Below, in pieces: positions 1 through 8,296 of a stretch of 64,000 nt of DNA. Under the pieces are notes generated by a model, which worked only from the letters and a program-made list of their open reading frames with translations, did no database searches and was not told where the DNA came from. A program made the translations under genes and the position numbers. Position 1 is the stretch's first letter, and each line of letters opens with the position of its first letter. Origin of the DNA: Prochlorococcus sp. AG-347-M18 (GTDB lineage: Bacteria > Cyanobacteriota > Cyanobacteriia > PCC-6307 > Cyanobiaceae); contig QCCT01000002.1 in the NCBI GenBank assembly GCA_003281165.1, positions 1 to 64,000 on the forward strand, in the 5' to 3' direction.

Positions 1-1
1 T

Positions 2-91
2 AATAAGTATTTTTCAAAACCTTTTCTAAGTATTTCTGGAAATGAAAAGATCTGTGCAGAGATTTCTAATAATTGGAAGAAAATCTTTTAA
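2..91 (+). CDS. C-terminal end of a gene entering from the left
   Basis: Frame 2 stays open from the window edge to a TAA at 89-91 and gives 29 residues ending in NNWKKIF. The stop lies one base from the stop codon of the converging gene at 93-302, a spacing typical of two real convergent genes in a compact genome. The fragment is too short to assign a family. It could also be a chance open stretch. Confidence 0.4.
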   Translation, partial: NKYFSKPFLSISGNEKICAEISNNWKKIF

Positions 92-92
92 A

Positions 93-302
93 TTAGTATT
101 TCTCAATTTTATCAATATCAATTAAAAATGAACCTCTTCTAAATTTAACTTCAACAGTATCCGGGGATTTAATTGATAGGATTTCTCCAATTTCATCAAT
201 TGCCACTAGATCGGGCGGTCTTAACATCGGCATGTTATCTGAAGTCTTCAAGTAAGAGACTGGAGCTATCAACTTAACCTTATCGTTAATCTCAAATTTC
301 AT
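93..302 (-). CDS. sipA: SipA-like small regulatory protein (DUF3148)
   Basis: This is a 69-residue protein of the DUF3148 family, recognised by the pattern DKVKLIAP, then YLKTSDNMPMLRPPDLV, then RRGSFLID near the end. In other cyanobacteria SipA is a small SH3-like protein that binds the histidine kinase NblS (Hik33) and modulates high-light and nutrient-stress signalling. Length and motif spacing match full-length family members, so the gene looks intact. It is divergent from ftsH with a 107-base gap that must hold both promoters. The family is clear from the sequence. The partner kinase is inferred from relatives and is not in this window. Confidence 0.78.
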   Translation of the reverse strand: MKFEINDKVKLIAPVSYLKTSDNMPMLRPPDLVAIDEIGEILSIKSPDTVEVKFRRGSFLIDIDKIEKY

Positions 303-409
303 TCATAAATTGGATACATTCAAAAGTAGTATAAGCATAAAGTTAAAGAAAATATCAACGAAATGCACTGATTCATTCTAGAATCTTAGAATTAACTTTA
401 TCCAAATTA

Positions 410-2323
410 ATGAATCAGAAATTTAAAACATTAATTTTATGGGCATTACCTATACTTTTAGTAATAGCGCTTTCCTACCAATTTTTATCTTCAAGCAATG
501 TTGATTCACTTAAATCTAATGGAACTACCGTTGCGCCAAGAAATTCTGCAGTAGCAAGAGTTAGTTATGGCAGATTTTTAGATTACATTAATTCAGGAAG
601 GGTTACATCTGTTGATATTTTTGAAGGAGGTAGAAATGCAGTCATTGAGACAATAGACTCAGATCTAGATAATAAAGTTCAAAGACTAAGGGTAGATCTT
701 CCGGGTTTAACACCAGAACTAATAAATAATTTAAAGAATGAGGGAATAAGTTTTGATGTACATCCTGTTAAAACGACACCTCCTGCATTGGGTATTCTAG
801 GTAATTTATTATTTCCAGCAATTTTAATTGGAGGTTTAATCCTTTTAGCTAGGAGATCAAATGGTATGCCTGGAGGTCCTGGCCAAGCAATGCAATTTGG
901 GAAAACAAAGGCAAGATTCGCAATGGAAGCAGAGACAGGAGTTGTTTTTGACGATGTAGCAGGTGTCAATGAAGCTAAACAAGATTTACAAGAGGTTGTT
1001 ACTTTTCTGAAAAAGCCAGAAAAATTTACTTCTGTTGGAGCAAGAATCCCTAAAGGTGTTTTATTGGTAGGACCTCCTGGAACAGGTAAAACTCTTTTAG
1101 CAAAAGCTATTGCAGGCGAAGCAGGTGTACCATTCTTTTCTTTATCAGGTTCTGAATTTGTTGAGATGTTCGTTGGTGTTGGTGCTAGTAGAGTAAGAGA
1201 CCTTTTCAAAAGAGCTAAAGAAAATAGTCCTTGTTTAATTTTTATTGATGAAATTGATGCTGTAGGAAGGCAAAGAGGTGCTGGTATTGGCGGAGGTAAT
1301 GATGAGAGAGAACAAACTCTCAACCAATTACTTACCGAAATGGATGGTTTCGAAGGTAATAGTGGCATAATAATAATTGCAGCCACAAACAGGCCTGATG
1401 TTCTGGACTCCGCTTTAATGAGACCTGGTAGATTTGACAGACAGGTAACTGTAGATGCGCCTGATATTAAAGGCAGATTATCAATATTGGAAGTTCATGC
1501 TAGGAATAAGAAACTTCAACATGATCTAACACTTGAAAGTATTGCAAGAAGAACTCCTGGTTTTACTGGTGCAGATTTAGCAAATTTATTAAATGAAGCA
1601 GCTATCTTAACTGCAAGGAGAAGAAAAGATTCTATTGGTATTTCAGAAATTGACGACTCTGTAGATAGGATTGTTGCTGGTATGGAGGGCTCTCCATTAA
1701 CAGATGGAAGAAGCAAAAGGTTAATTGCTTATCATGAAGTCGGTCATGCTCTTATTGGTTCATTAGTCAAAGCTCATGATCCTGTTCAAAAAGTAACTGT
1801 CATTCCAAGAGGCCAAGCTAAGGGACTAACTTGGTTCACTCCAGATGACGAACAAACTCTTGTAAGTAGAGCACAATTAAAAGCCAGAATAATGGGCGCA
1901 TTAGGTGGAAGAGCTGCTGAGGATGTTGTTTTTGGAGAAGGAGAAATTACTACAGGTGCTGGTGGTGATTTCCAACAGGTTGCCTCTATGGCTCGCCAAA
2001 TGGTAACTAGATTTGGAATGAGTAACTTAGGGCCTATTGCTCTAGAGGGTGGCAATCAAGAAGTTTTTGTTGGTAGAGATTTAATGACAAGAAGTGAAGT
2101 ATCTGACTCAATTTCTAGACAAATTGATGAAAGCGTAAGAGTTATGGTTAAAGAATGTTATAAAGAAACTTACTCTATAATTAGTAAAAATAGAGAAGCA
2201 ATGGATAAAATAGTTGACCTGCTAATAGAAAAAGAAACATTAGATGGTGATGAATTTATAAGCATTCTTTCTAAATTTACAAGTATCCCTGAGAAAGAGA
2301 GAACACCTCAATTACTAGGTTAG
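410..2323 (+). CDS. ftsH: ATP-dependent zinc metalloprotease FtsH
   Basis: A membrane-anchored AAA+ protease of 637 residues, the usual family length. Two membrane segments lie at about residues 8-26 and 127-147, with a lumenal loop between. The AAA+ domain carries Walker A GPPGTGKT (221-228), Walker B IFIDEID (277-283) and the second region of homology ATNRPD...RPGRFDRQ. The zinc protease motif HEVGH is at 442-446. In cyanobacteria thylakoid FtsH removes photodamaged D1 during photosystem II repair. Thf1/Psb29, a known FtsH partner, is encoded just beyond clpP. The ATG at 410 is the first good start, and the hydrophobic anchor begins a few residues later. All key residues are present. Confidence 0.97.
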   Translation: MNQKFKTLILWALPILLVIALSYQFLSSSNVDSLKSNGTTVAPRNSAVARVSYGRFLDYINSGRVTSVDIFEGGRNAVIETIDSDLDNKVQRLRVDLPGLTPELINNLKNEGISFDVHPVKTTPPALGILGNLLFPAILIGGLILLARRSNGMPGGPGQAMQFGKTKARFAMEAETGVVFDDVAGVNEAKQDLQEVVTFLKKPEKFTSVGARIPKGVLLVGPPGTGKTLLAKAIAGEAGVPFFSLSGSEFVEMFVGVGASRVRDLFKRAKENSPCLIFIDEIDAVGRQRGAGIGGGNDEREQTLNQLLTEMDGFEGNSGIIIIAATNRPDVLDSALMRPGRFDRQVTVDAPDIKGRLSILEVHARNKKLQHDLTLESIARRTPGFTGADLANLLNEAAILTARRRKDSIGISEIDDSVDRIVAGMEGSPLTDGRSKRLIAYHEVGHALIGSLVKAHDPVQKVTVIPRGQAKGLTWFTPDDEQTLVSRAQLKARIMGALGGRAAEDVVFGEGEITTGAGGDFQQVASMARQMVTRFGMSNLGPIALEGGNQEVFVGRDLMTRSEVSDSISRQIDESVRVMVKECYKETYSIISKNREAMDKIVDLLIEKETLDGDEFISILSKFTSIPEKERTPQLLG

Positions 2324-2326
2324 TGA

Positions 2327-2914
2327 TTAAACCCTAACAGGTTTTTTATCAAGCACTAAATCTATTAAGCCATACTCAACTGCTTCTTTGGGAGACATAT
2401 AAAAATCTCTGTCTGTATCATTTTTTATAGTTTCATAATCCTTACCAGTTCTTTCTGATAATTCGGTATTAAGGCGTTCTTTTAAGAACAAAATTTCATC
2501 TGCTTGAATTCTTATATCACTGGCTTGACCTCTAGCTCCTCCTAGTGGTTGATGAATCATAATTCTTGAATGTCTAAGGCTACTTCTTTTACCTTTAGTA
2601 CCCGCCGCCAACAGAAAAGCACCCATACTAGCTGCCAAACCAACACAAACAGTATGAATATCAGGTTTAACATGTTGCATTGTGTCAAAGATACCCAAAC
2701 CATCGTAAACAGATCCGCCTGGTGAATTTATATACATATAGATATCTTTCTCTGGGTCCTCTGCTTCAAGGAATAATAATTGAGCAACAATTCTGTTAGC
2801 AGTTTCACTAGTAACTTGTTCTCCCAAAAAGATTATTCTCTCTCTTAATAATCTCGAATAAATATCAAAGACTCTTTCACTACCTCCGGACTCTTCTAAA
2901 ACTAAAGGGATCAT
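2327..2914 (-). CDS. clpP: ATP-dependent Clp protease proteolytic subunit
   Basis: A 195-residue serine peptidase that forms the ClpP barrel and degrades proteins unfolded by ClpC or ClpX. The catalytic triad is visible as Ser96 (GLAASMGAF), His121 (MIHQP) and Asp170 (NDTDRDF), in the same spacing as the E. coli enzyme. The [12 protein letters not shown] segment near residue 61 is the family hallmark. It converges on ftsH with only three bases between stop codons, and its start is divergent from thf1. Cyanobacteria usually carry several ClpP paralogues plus inactive ClpR. The intact triad marks this one as an active ClpP. Confidence 0.96.
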   Translation of the reverse strand: MIPLVLEESGGSERVFDIYSRLLRERIIFLGEQVTSETANRIVAQLLFLEAEDPEKDIYMYINSPGGSVYDGLGIFDTMQHVKPDIHTVCVGLAASMGAFLLAAGTKGKRSSLRHSRIMIHQPLGGARGQASDIRIQADEILFLKERLNTELSERTGKDYETIKNDTDRDFYMSPKEAVEYGLIDLVLDKKPVRV

Positions 2915-2994
2915 AATAATATTTATCTGTTTATTAGATACTAACGATATTGAGGCAACATACGCTAACCTTATTAAGGTTTACATATAAAAAA

Positions 2995-3606
2995 TTGAAA
3001 GAAAAATTGACTGTTTCAGATAGCAAAAAGTTATTTCATGAACAATTCCCTTTCGTTATTCCAGGTTTATATAAAAGAATAGTTGATGAAATGCTTGTCG
3101 AACTAAATCTTTTAAATCATCAAAATGAATTTAAACAAGATTATCTTTTTTGCGTTGGTCTAACCGAAACATTCAAAGAATTAACTAAAGGATACAAACC
3201 GGAAAAACATTTGGATTTACTTTTTGAATCATTATGCGGTTCCACAAATTTTGTAGCAAAGGAAATTAAGGAAATCTCTGAAAAGTCTCAAAAGGAATTC
3301 AAGGATAAATCATCAAAAGATATTTTGAAATTATTAAAAGAAAAAAACAAATCTGAACTTTATCCTTCTAGGGTATTGAACTTGGGAATATACATATTAA
3401 TTTCAAATTCTCAAGATTTCAAAGAAAAAAAAGAATCTGAAATGAATAAAATTATTTCTGAGATTTTTGATCAGTTGAAATTATCTACTAATAAAGCAGA
3501 AAAAGATATTGGAATTTATAAAAGTAGTATCTCAAAAATGGAACAAGCAAGAGAATTAATTGAAGAACTAAGAATAAAGGATAAGAAAAAAGAAGAAAAA
3601 AAATAG
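2995..3606 (+). CDS. thf1: Thf1/Psb29 photosystem II biogenesis protein
   Basis: The protein matches the Thf1 (Psb29) family: VSDSKKLFH, IPGLYKRIVDEMLVELNLL, FCVGLTETFKELTKGY and a charged coiled-coil C-terminus. Thf1 binds FtsH complexes and supports photosystem II repair, and ftsH is only 0.7 kb away. No ATG fits. The frame has TTG codons at 2950, 2995 and 3007. Family members begin a few residues before the TVSD motif, so 2995 (about 203 residues) or 3007 fits better than 2950. The C-terminal tail (KKKEEKK) is very basic and probably disordered. Confidence 0.88.
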   Translation: MKEKLTVSDSKKLFHEQFPFVIPGLYKRIVDEMLVELNLLNHQNEFKQDYLFCVGLTETFKELTKGYKPEKHLDLLFESLCGSTNFVAKEIKEISEKSQKEFKDKSSKDILKLLKEKNKSELYPSRVLNLGIYILISNSQDFKEKKESEMNKIISEIFDQLKLSTNKAEKDIGIYKSSISKMEQARELIEELRIKDKKKEEKK

Positions 3607-3609
3607 ACT

Positions 3610-3750
3610 CTATTTATTCAATCTTTTTTTATCTTTCCAAGAGACGTAGGATATATAAACTACAGCTAATGTTATGAATATAAGCAAAACGAACGAGGTT
3701 ATAATAAGAAATTTATTTAAATAGATTTCATAAGTTAAAAATGAAATCAT
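3610..3750 (-). CDS. Small single-span membrane protein coupled to petN
   Basis: A 46-residue ORF with one hydrophobic span (about residues 14-36) followed by a basic tail WKDKKRLNK. Its ATG overlaps the petN stop codon in the sequence ATGA, so the two are probably translationally coupled. The shape, a short N-terminus, one helix and a basic C-terminus, resembles small subunits of photosynthetic or NDH-1 complexes. I cannot place it in a named family. The overlap with petN is the main support that it is real. Confidence 0.6.
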
Positions 3751-3848
3751 ATATCAATAGATCCGTCACCATTTCTTCCCCAAACCACCATTGCAATTGA
3801 AAAAGTAAAAATTGCAGCTAATGCAGCCCATCCTATTTGAAAGATCAT
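3747..3848 (-). CDS. petN: Cytochrome b6f complex subunit VIII (PetN)
   Basis: A 33-residue protein beginning [14 protein letters not shown] and ending in the invariant [11 protein letters not shown] tail, which is PetN. It is a single transmembrane helix needed for assembly and stability of the cytochrome b6f dimer in the thylakoid. Only one helix is present, as expected. The next small gene starts inside its stop codon. It is easily missed because of its size. Confidence 0.95.
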
Positions 3849-3964
3849 TGGATTAAAATCACTTATACAAATATAACAGAACTTTCAAATTTATTAATCA
3901 TTTCTGGGCTAAAGTTAACTTCCCAGAAACAAAATTTTCTACATATAATAAGTAAAAACTCGAA

Positions 3965-4243
3965 TTGGGAAGATTAGTTCTAAATCATAGTACGAATATT
4001 GAAGGTCTAATTCCAATACTTCAAAAGCTTTCTCTTAATATAAACATCAAAACAATAACTCCCGCTGTCATATCAAGAGTAAAAGGAAAATCTTCAAAAT
4101 TGATCATTAGATTATCAGTAAAAACTATAAACGGATATAAAGCAATAGCAAGGAAGGGTAAAACAGCACAAGAAGTTTTTATATCAACAGACTTAAGTAA
4201 AGATGAATTAAAAAAAATTATAGATCTTTATAGTTTAAAATAA
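3965..4243 (+). CDS. DUF2103 family protein
   Basis: A 92-residue protein starting at TTG. The order MGRLVLNHST, then TPAVISRVKG, then AIARKGKTAQEVFIST and LSKDELKKII matches DUF2103, a conserved cyanobacterial family sometimes annotated as predicted metal-binding. No function is established that I know of. The gene is complete and sits alone on the plus strand between petN and a small secreted protein. Confidence 0.72.
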   Translation: MGRLVLNHSTNIEGLIPILQKLSLNINIKTITPAVISRVKGKSSKLIIRLSVKTINGYKAIARKGKTAQEVFISTDLSKDELKKIIDLYSLK

Positions 4244-4279
4244 TTTAATAATTAAGAATTGGAATCCAAGGTAATAAAA

Positions 4280-4489
4280 ATGAAGTTAGCCTTAAATTTA
4301 TCTTTATCTTTATTTGCCTTATTAACATTTTATGATAAGACATTTTCACTTACTAATTACCAAATTAGTAAAATTTGCAAAAAGGAGAAAAGAGTATCAG
4401 ATTGTATAAAAAAATTTGAAGAGAAAAGAGATAACCTAAAAAATGGAGATCGAATTGAAATCCCCGTAATTCCATATAAAGGTAGTTAG
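4280..4489 (+). CDS. Small putative secreted protein
   Basis: About 69 residues from the ATG at 4280. An earlier TTG at 4259 would add seven polar residues ahead of the signal, so 4280 is preferred. Residues 1-24 form a signal-peptide-like hydrophobic segment. The mature part is charged and has two cysteines (ICKK and SDCIK) that could form a disulfide in the periplasm. I recognise no family. Confidence 0.5.
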   Translation: MKLALNLSLSLFALLTFYDKTFSLTNYQISKICKKEKRVSDCIKKFEEKRDNLKNGDRIEIPVIPYKGS

Positions 4490-4492
4490 ATT

Positions 4493-4762
4493 TTAAATTT
4501 CAAATTCTGATTCGAAAAGATTAAAAGCATTTTTATAGTTTATAAGAAGTTCTTCTGAATTAACATTAAATCCTTGTAGTTCATAATCTCCTTTCAATTC
4601 TTCATACATATAGACAACTTGGTTAAAAGCGTTAATGTATTCTTTTTGAATATCTTCATCATCGATATCATAGATTTTGGCTAAAACTAACTCGACATTT
4701 TTTTTTGATGAATATATTTTCTTTTCGAAATCCTTATTTAACTTCCTTCTTTTTTTTGCCAT
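4493..4762 (-). CDS. Hypothetical charged helical protein
   Basis: An 89-residue soluble protein with a very basic N-terminus (MAKKRRKLNKDFEKK) and an acidic, probably helical remainder rich in Glu, Asp, Tyr and Asn. It has no cysteine, signal or membrane segment. It converges on the secreted-protein gene with three bases between stops. I recognise no family. Confidence 0.5.
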   Translation of the reverse strand: MAKKRRKLNKDFEKKIYSSKKNVELVLAKIYDIDDEDIQKEYINAFNQVVYMYEELKGDYELQGFNVNSEELLINYKNAFNLFESEFEI

Positions 4763-4889
4763 CTATAAATTTTAAATACAAATTAACAATACTCAAATTC
4801 ATAGATAAATTAAATTAAAACTTATAAAATAAAAATATAGTTTCCAAATCAAAATAAAAACTCTACATTCCAAAAAATTATTCGATGAT

Positions 4890-5327
4890 ATGAATAAAAA
4901 AGAAAAAAGAAATCCCAAAGAGTCTAGAAACCAAAATTATGAACCTAATAAAATGAACACTTCCGAAAACTCTAAGAAAAAGAATGATAAAGAACTTCCG
5001 TGGTGGGTTGAGTTATTATTTGTACAAATAGGATTACCTGATAAATTACTTATAAAAATATTAAAAACCCAAAAAAGAGCTAAAGAATTAATTAACAATG
5101 ACAAGAAATCAGTAATTACAGTTTTGTTCATAATCACAACATTTTCATATTTTTATCCAGTTATTAAACATTCAAAAAACAAATTAGATTGTGAAGTAGT
5201 TGCCAAAAATTATATTGTTAAAAATAAAAATACTATTGGAATTAATAAGAGAGAAATAAAAATGTTATCTACAAATTTTTGTTATGGCGGAGAAGAAATA
5301 TACGAAATAGAAAATTTAAAAAATTAA
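4890..5327 (+). CDS. Hypothetical single-span membrane protein
   Basis: A 145-residue protein with a long basic N-terminal region, one membrane helix near residues 74-92 and the motif PVIKHSKNKLDC just after it. The same arrangement, a helix and then PVIKEAKYKNQC, occurs in the protein at 32709-32966, so the two appear to be distant paralogues. The C-terminal part contains two cysteines. Function is unknown. Confidence 0.5.
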   Translation: MNKKEKRNPKESRNQNYEPNKMNTSENSKKKNDKELPWWVELLFVQIGLPDKLLIKILKTQKRAKELINNDKKSVITVLFIITTFSYFYPVIKHSKNKLDCEVVAKNYIVKNKNTIGINKREIKMLSTNFCYGGEEIYEIENLKN

Positions 5328-5408
5328 ATTTTTAATTATCCTCTACTATTGCCCCGCAAAATATTATGATGATTAATTTAAGTTTAAAAAAATTTAAATT
5401 TTAATCCT

Positions 5409-5585
5409 ATGACTGATATAAGACAAAAGAAAGAAAACGTAAAAATGCATTTAAAAGATTTAAGGCAAAACTTAAAGAAAATGCATTTAGAAGTTACTGA
5501 AGAATTAATATTACCGCAGCCAAATGATATAAAAATATTGATGGATAAAATGGATCAGCTATTAAAATTAATAGAATCAAAATAA
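5409..5585 (+). CDS. Small helical protein, paralogue of 6807-7004
   Basis: An ORF of 58 codons from ATG 5409 to TAA. Its middle (KKMHLEVTEELILPQPND...MDQLLKLI) lines up with REMHQMLIKEDLLPDPNE...LDALLGLL in the protein at 6807-7004. That similarity in an unrelated sequence context argues the short gene is real. It is predicted all helical with no membrane segment. Function is unknown. Confidence 0.55.
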   Translation: MTDIRQKKENVKMHLKDLRQNLKKMHLEVTEELILPQPNDIKILMDKMDQLLKLIESK

Positions 5586-5624
5586 ACTATAATTTCAATA
5601 AGATTGAATTATTAGTAAACTAAA

Positions 5625-5975
5625 ATGAATAAGATAAAAAAATTTTCACAAATTCTTTTTATTACAGTTTTCTTAATTTCTTGTAAGTCATCAATCAAAA
5701 AAGAATCTCCAATAAATAATTTTGAAGATAATATTTTTGAGAGTACTAATTCAGAAAAGAAAAGGATGGAAATAAAATTCTCTTGCGGAGATGATGGTAT
5801 TTCAGAATACTTAAATTCAGGATGGATTATCTTAAAAGAAGATTCTCAGGAAAAAATTTGTACCTGGAAATCTGTTCCTGCCACAAAAGATTGTGATATG
5901 GAAAAAGATAAGGGGTGCAAAATAACAAAACCAGATAAAATTGGGGTGGAGAAAACTTATTTATTAGAAAAATAG
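5625..5975 (+). CDS. Putative lipoprotein
   Basis: A 116-residue protein with a basic start, a hydrophobic stretch and a lipobox ending LISC at residue 20, so it is probably lipid-modified at that cysteine and exported. The mature part has five further cysteines, mostly in the second half (SCGDDG, KICTW, KDCDM, KGCKI), which suggests disulfides. I recognise no family. Confidence 0.55.
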   Translation: MNKIKKFSQILFITVFLISCKSSIKKESPINNFEDNIFESTNSEKKRMEIKFSCGDDGISEYLNSGWIILKEDSQEKICTWKSVPATKDCDMEKDKGCKITKPDKIGVEKTYLLEK

Positions 5976-5985
5976 CTATAAATTT

Positions 5986-6114
5986 ATGCCTTCAAAGTCA
6001 GAATATTTAGTTGATTTAATTTTTAAAAAATTAAAAAACTACAAAGCTAAAGAAATACTTTTAAAAAAAGAAAGTTTGAATAAATTTATTTCTTCGCTTC
6101 TTGAAGAAAACTAA
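5986..6114 (+). CDS. Small hypothetical basic protein
   Basis: A 42-codon ORF beginning ATG at 5986, eleven bases after the lipoprotein stop. It encodes a lysine- and leucine-rich helical peptide (MPSKSEYLVDLIFKKL...). Composition is protein-like and the spacing fits an operon with the lipoprotein, but there is no recognisable family. Confidence 0.35.
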   Translation: MPSKSEYLVDLIFKKLKNYKAKEILLKKESLNKFISSLLEEN

Positions 6115-6171
6115 AGTCAAAAGGAAGTTATTGAAAACTGTTATAGTTAAATAATCTGATTCATAATAGTT

Positions 6172-6267
6172 ATGTTTAATTTTTCTTCATTAACTATTGT
6201 TTTAATAATTACTTTTATTGTGAGCCTTTATTTTTTATTTAAGGTCACTTCGAATAAAAAAAATTAA
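6172..6267 (+). CDS. Micro membrane protein
   Basis: A 31-codon ORF with one hydrophobic helix (residues 6-24) and a short basic tail (VTSNKKN). This shape recurs among other micro-ORFs of the window. Real expression is uncertain. Confidence 0.35.
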   Translation: MFNFSSLTIVLIITFIVSLYFLFKVTSNKKN

Positions 6268-6287
6268 ATAATATTTCTCAAAAAATC

Positions 6288-6467
6288 TCAGATAATCGGG
6301 TCTTCCCTAACTAATAAAACTGTATGCATATTGAAACCGTCTTTAATCCATTCCTTATATTCTTCTAAAAGGCACTTTTTATCAGAATTTTTTACAATGT
6401 TAATTCTTTTTTTTGCATGATCTAAAGCGACATTAATACAGAATTTGTAATCTTTTGAACTTTCCAA
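6288..6467 (-). CDS. Small hypothetical protein
   Basis: A 59-residue ORF on the minus strand starting at TTG 6467. It contains two cysteines (KFCIN, KKCLLEEYKEW) and a conserved-looking end HTVLLVREDPII. No ATG start is available and upstream is poly-T/A. Composition is plausible for a soluble protein of unknown function. Confidence 0.35.
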   Translation of the reverse strand: MESSKDYKFCINVALDHAKKRINIVKNSDKKCLLEEYKEWIKDGFNMHTVLLVREDPII

Positions 6468-6609
6468 AGTATTTTTTTTTTTAATAATAATAAAAATATT
6501 TACATATTCTGTATTTTTAATAACAATAATAAGCTTTCATTTGATAAGAGTATCAAGCAATACGGAACTATTTTTTATATATTTGTGATAATGATATTTT
6601 TATAATTCT

Positions 6610-6804
6610 ATGTCTTACGAAGCAGGCAGTAAAGAATGTAGACATTTGATAGAAGCTAAGGAAAGTCTTTTATCCGCAATGGATGCTTTAAGCAATATTA
6701 ATTCAACCGATCTAATACAGATACAAATTAAAGAAATTTACAATAAATTAGAACAGATGCACGATAATCGTAAAAAAATAGAATCAGCTAGTAATTATTT
6801 ATAG
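6610..6804 (+). CDS. Small hypothetical helical protein
   Basis: A 64-residue protein, predicted helical, with a CRHLIEAKESLLSAMDAL core. It converges on the next gene with two bases between stops. It has no membrane segment and I recognise no family. Confidence 0.5.
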   Translation: MSYEAGSKECRHLIEAKESLLSAMDALSNINSTDLIQIQIKEIYNKLEQMHDNRKKIESASNYL

Positions 6805-6806
6805 TT

Positions 6807-7004
6807 TTAAAATTGACTTTTCATCTTCTTTGTTCTTTTTTCTGATAATAATCCCAATAAAGCATCCAGCTGTGCATGCACCTCCTTTGCTTCATTTGGA
6901 TCTGGCAATAAGTCTTCTTTGATAAGCATTTGATGCATTTCTCTAAGCTCTAACCTTATATATCTAAGGTGAGAACATACCTCCTCTCTCTTAGTTGCAC
7001 TCAT
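6807..7004 (-). CDS. Small helical protein, paralogue of 5409-5585
   Basis: A 65-residue protein predicted to form helices, with the segment REMHQMLIKEDLLPDPNEAKEV that resembles the protein at 5409-5585. The gene has an ATG start. No signal or membrane helix is present. Function is unknown. Confidence 0.52.
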   Translation of the reverse strand: MSATKREEVCSHLRYIRLELREMHQMLIKEDLLPDPNEAKEVHAQLDALLGLLSEKRTKKMKSQF

Positions 7005-7137
7005 ATTTGCTTATTATTGATTACATTATACAATACTGACTTTTTGATCCCTTAATAAATTAGGAAATAAATTAATTATTTGAGGCTCAATAACATATCA
7101 AAATCTTTTAAAGTTGTTAAGTAAAAATATTTCCTTC

Positions 7138-7311
7138 ATGAAAAAGAAAAAATCAAAAAAAATCCAAAATAGATCAAAAATAAAGAATCAAGAATTAGGT
7201 CAAACAAAAAATTCTGCAAAATTAGTACTTTTTTTATTTGGCATAGGTCCAATTATTGGCATAATAATATTTTTATACAGTAAGGGATTTTTTAATTCAC
7301 CGACTCTTTAA
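7138..7311 (+). CDS. Small basic membrane protein
   Basis: From ATG 7138 the product is 57 residues. A strongly basic N-terminal half (MKKKKSKKIQNRSKIK) is followed by one membrane helix (LVLFLFGIGPIIGIIIFLYS). A TTG at 7114 in frame would add eight residues. Positive charge before the helix suggests the N-terminus stays in the cytoplasm. I recognise no family. Confidence 0.5.
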   Translation: MKKKKSKKIQNRSKIKNQELGQTKNSAKLVLFLFGIGPIIGIIIFLYSKGFFNSPTL

Positions 7312-7364
7312 TTTTTAAGTAATTAAAATTAAAATTCAAACACTGATTTCAATAAAATTTAAAA

Positions 7365-7568
7365 TTATTGAAATTTTTTTAATGAAAATATCCTAAATTC
7401 TGCAATTTTTCTAGCATTTTCTGGATTAGATATTAAAAAAGGATGTTCTGATAAAAGTTGAAAGACCTTATCTATCTTTAATCGTAAATCATCACAATCA
7501 ATATTTTCCCATTCCTCATCAAATGACATTGCAAAGCTGTCAGCATTATCATATAGTTTATCTTTCAT
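7365..7568 (-). CDS. Small hypothetical acidic protein
   Basis: A 67-residue protein with an acidic N-terminal half (FDEEWENIDCDDLRLKIDKVF) and a helical C-terminal half (NARKIAEFRIFSLKKF). No signal or membrane segment is present. I recognise no family. Confidence 0.5.
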   Translation of the reverse strand: MKDKLYDNADSFAMSFDEEWENIDCDDLRLKIDKVFQLLSEHPFLISNPENARKIAEFRIFSLKKFQ

Positions 7569-7796
7569 AATACTTGGAATTTAAATTAAGAAAATTTTGG
7601 AAATCCAACTTAATCTGAAACAGTAATTAGAAAAAGCATATAAAGCTATCCTCATGACTATTTGAGAATAACTTTCTATAGGTGTTCCTAAAGATTATAC
7701 TTTAAATCTGATTATTTAAATTCAAACATAGTACTTCTAATCAAAATCTGATTACATTTGACAGAAGTGTTACAATAACGACATATATAATTATTC

Positions 7797-8165
7797 ATGG
7801 AAAATAAAGTTAAAAGGATAGGATATCTTCCCAGAAAAAGGGTACTTGAAATTATTGATGAAATATCTAAAAGCGAGTCTATAAGTAGATCTAAAGTAGT
7901 TGGAATATTAGTTGAGGAAGCATTAGATGCTAGAGGAATTGCGAATTTTGGATATAGCAATATCAGTAAGTCAAATATATTCAAGTCAGATAATTATAAA
8001 GATCTCCAAAATGAGAAATCACACTTGAAAGATGCTGAGGATGAATTTGTTGATGATAGCGGATATACAGTTTCAACTCACAAAACTTTAGACCGCTCAA
8101 TATCTTCTGCAGATATTGAATTAGCAAATAAAATAAATATTCTTAAGGAATCCGGATTAATATGA
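7797..8165 (+). CDS. Ribbon-helix-helix-like protein
   Basis: A 122-residue protein whose first 50 residues (KRIGYLPRKRVLEIIDEISKS, SISRSKVVGILVEEALDARG) have the strand-helix-helix pattern of MetJ/CopG-like DNA-binding proteins, including the typical SRSKVV turn between helices. The remainder is polar and probably flexible. It would act as a dimer in the cytoplasm. No toxin gene follows, so an antitoxin role is not supported. It stands alone, 131 bases before the DUF2130 gene. The fold assignment rests on pattern only. Confidence 0.5.
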   Translation: MENKVKRIGYLPRKRVLEIIDEISKSESISRSKVVGILVEEALDARGIANFGYSNISKSNIFKSDNYKDLQNEKSHLKDAEDEFVDDSGYTVSTHKTLDRSISSADIELANKINILKESGLI

Positions 8166-8296
8166 CCTTTATTGAGTAATTATTTTATTTTTTAATGCAT
8201 ATCATTGAATCATTGTTTATTCTTAGTCAAGAATAATATTCTTTTTAAATAACTCGAATATTAAATCCTTTCTAATATTAATTTTGTAATTAAAAA

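Noticed and set aside
679-1386. A 235-codon open frame on the minus strand inside ftsH
   Set aside because: It is a shadow of the conserved AAA+ coding region, with Ser/Pro/Leu-rich composition typical of antisense frames and no family match.
7797-8165. Toxin-antitoxin pair at the ribbon-helix-helix gene
   Set aside because: No toxin-like gene overlaps or follows. The next gene is a 439-residue DUF2130 protein 131 bases away.
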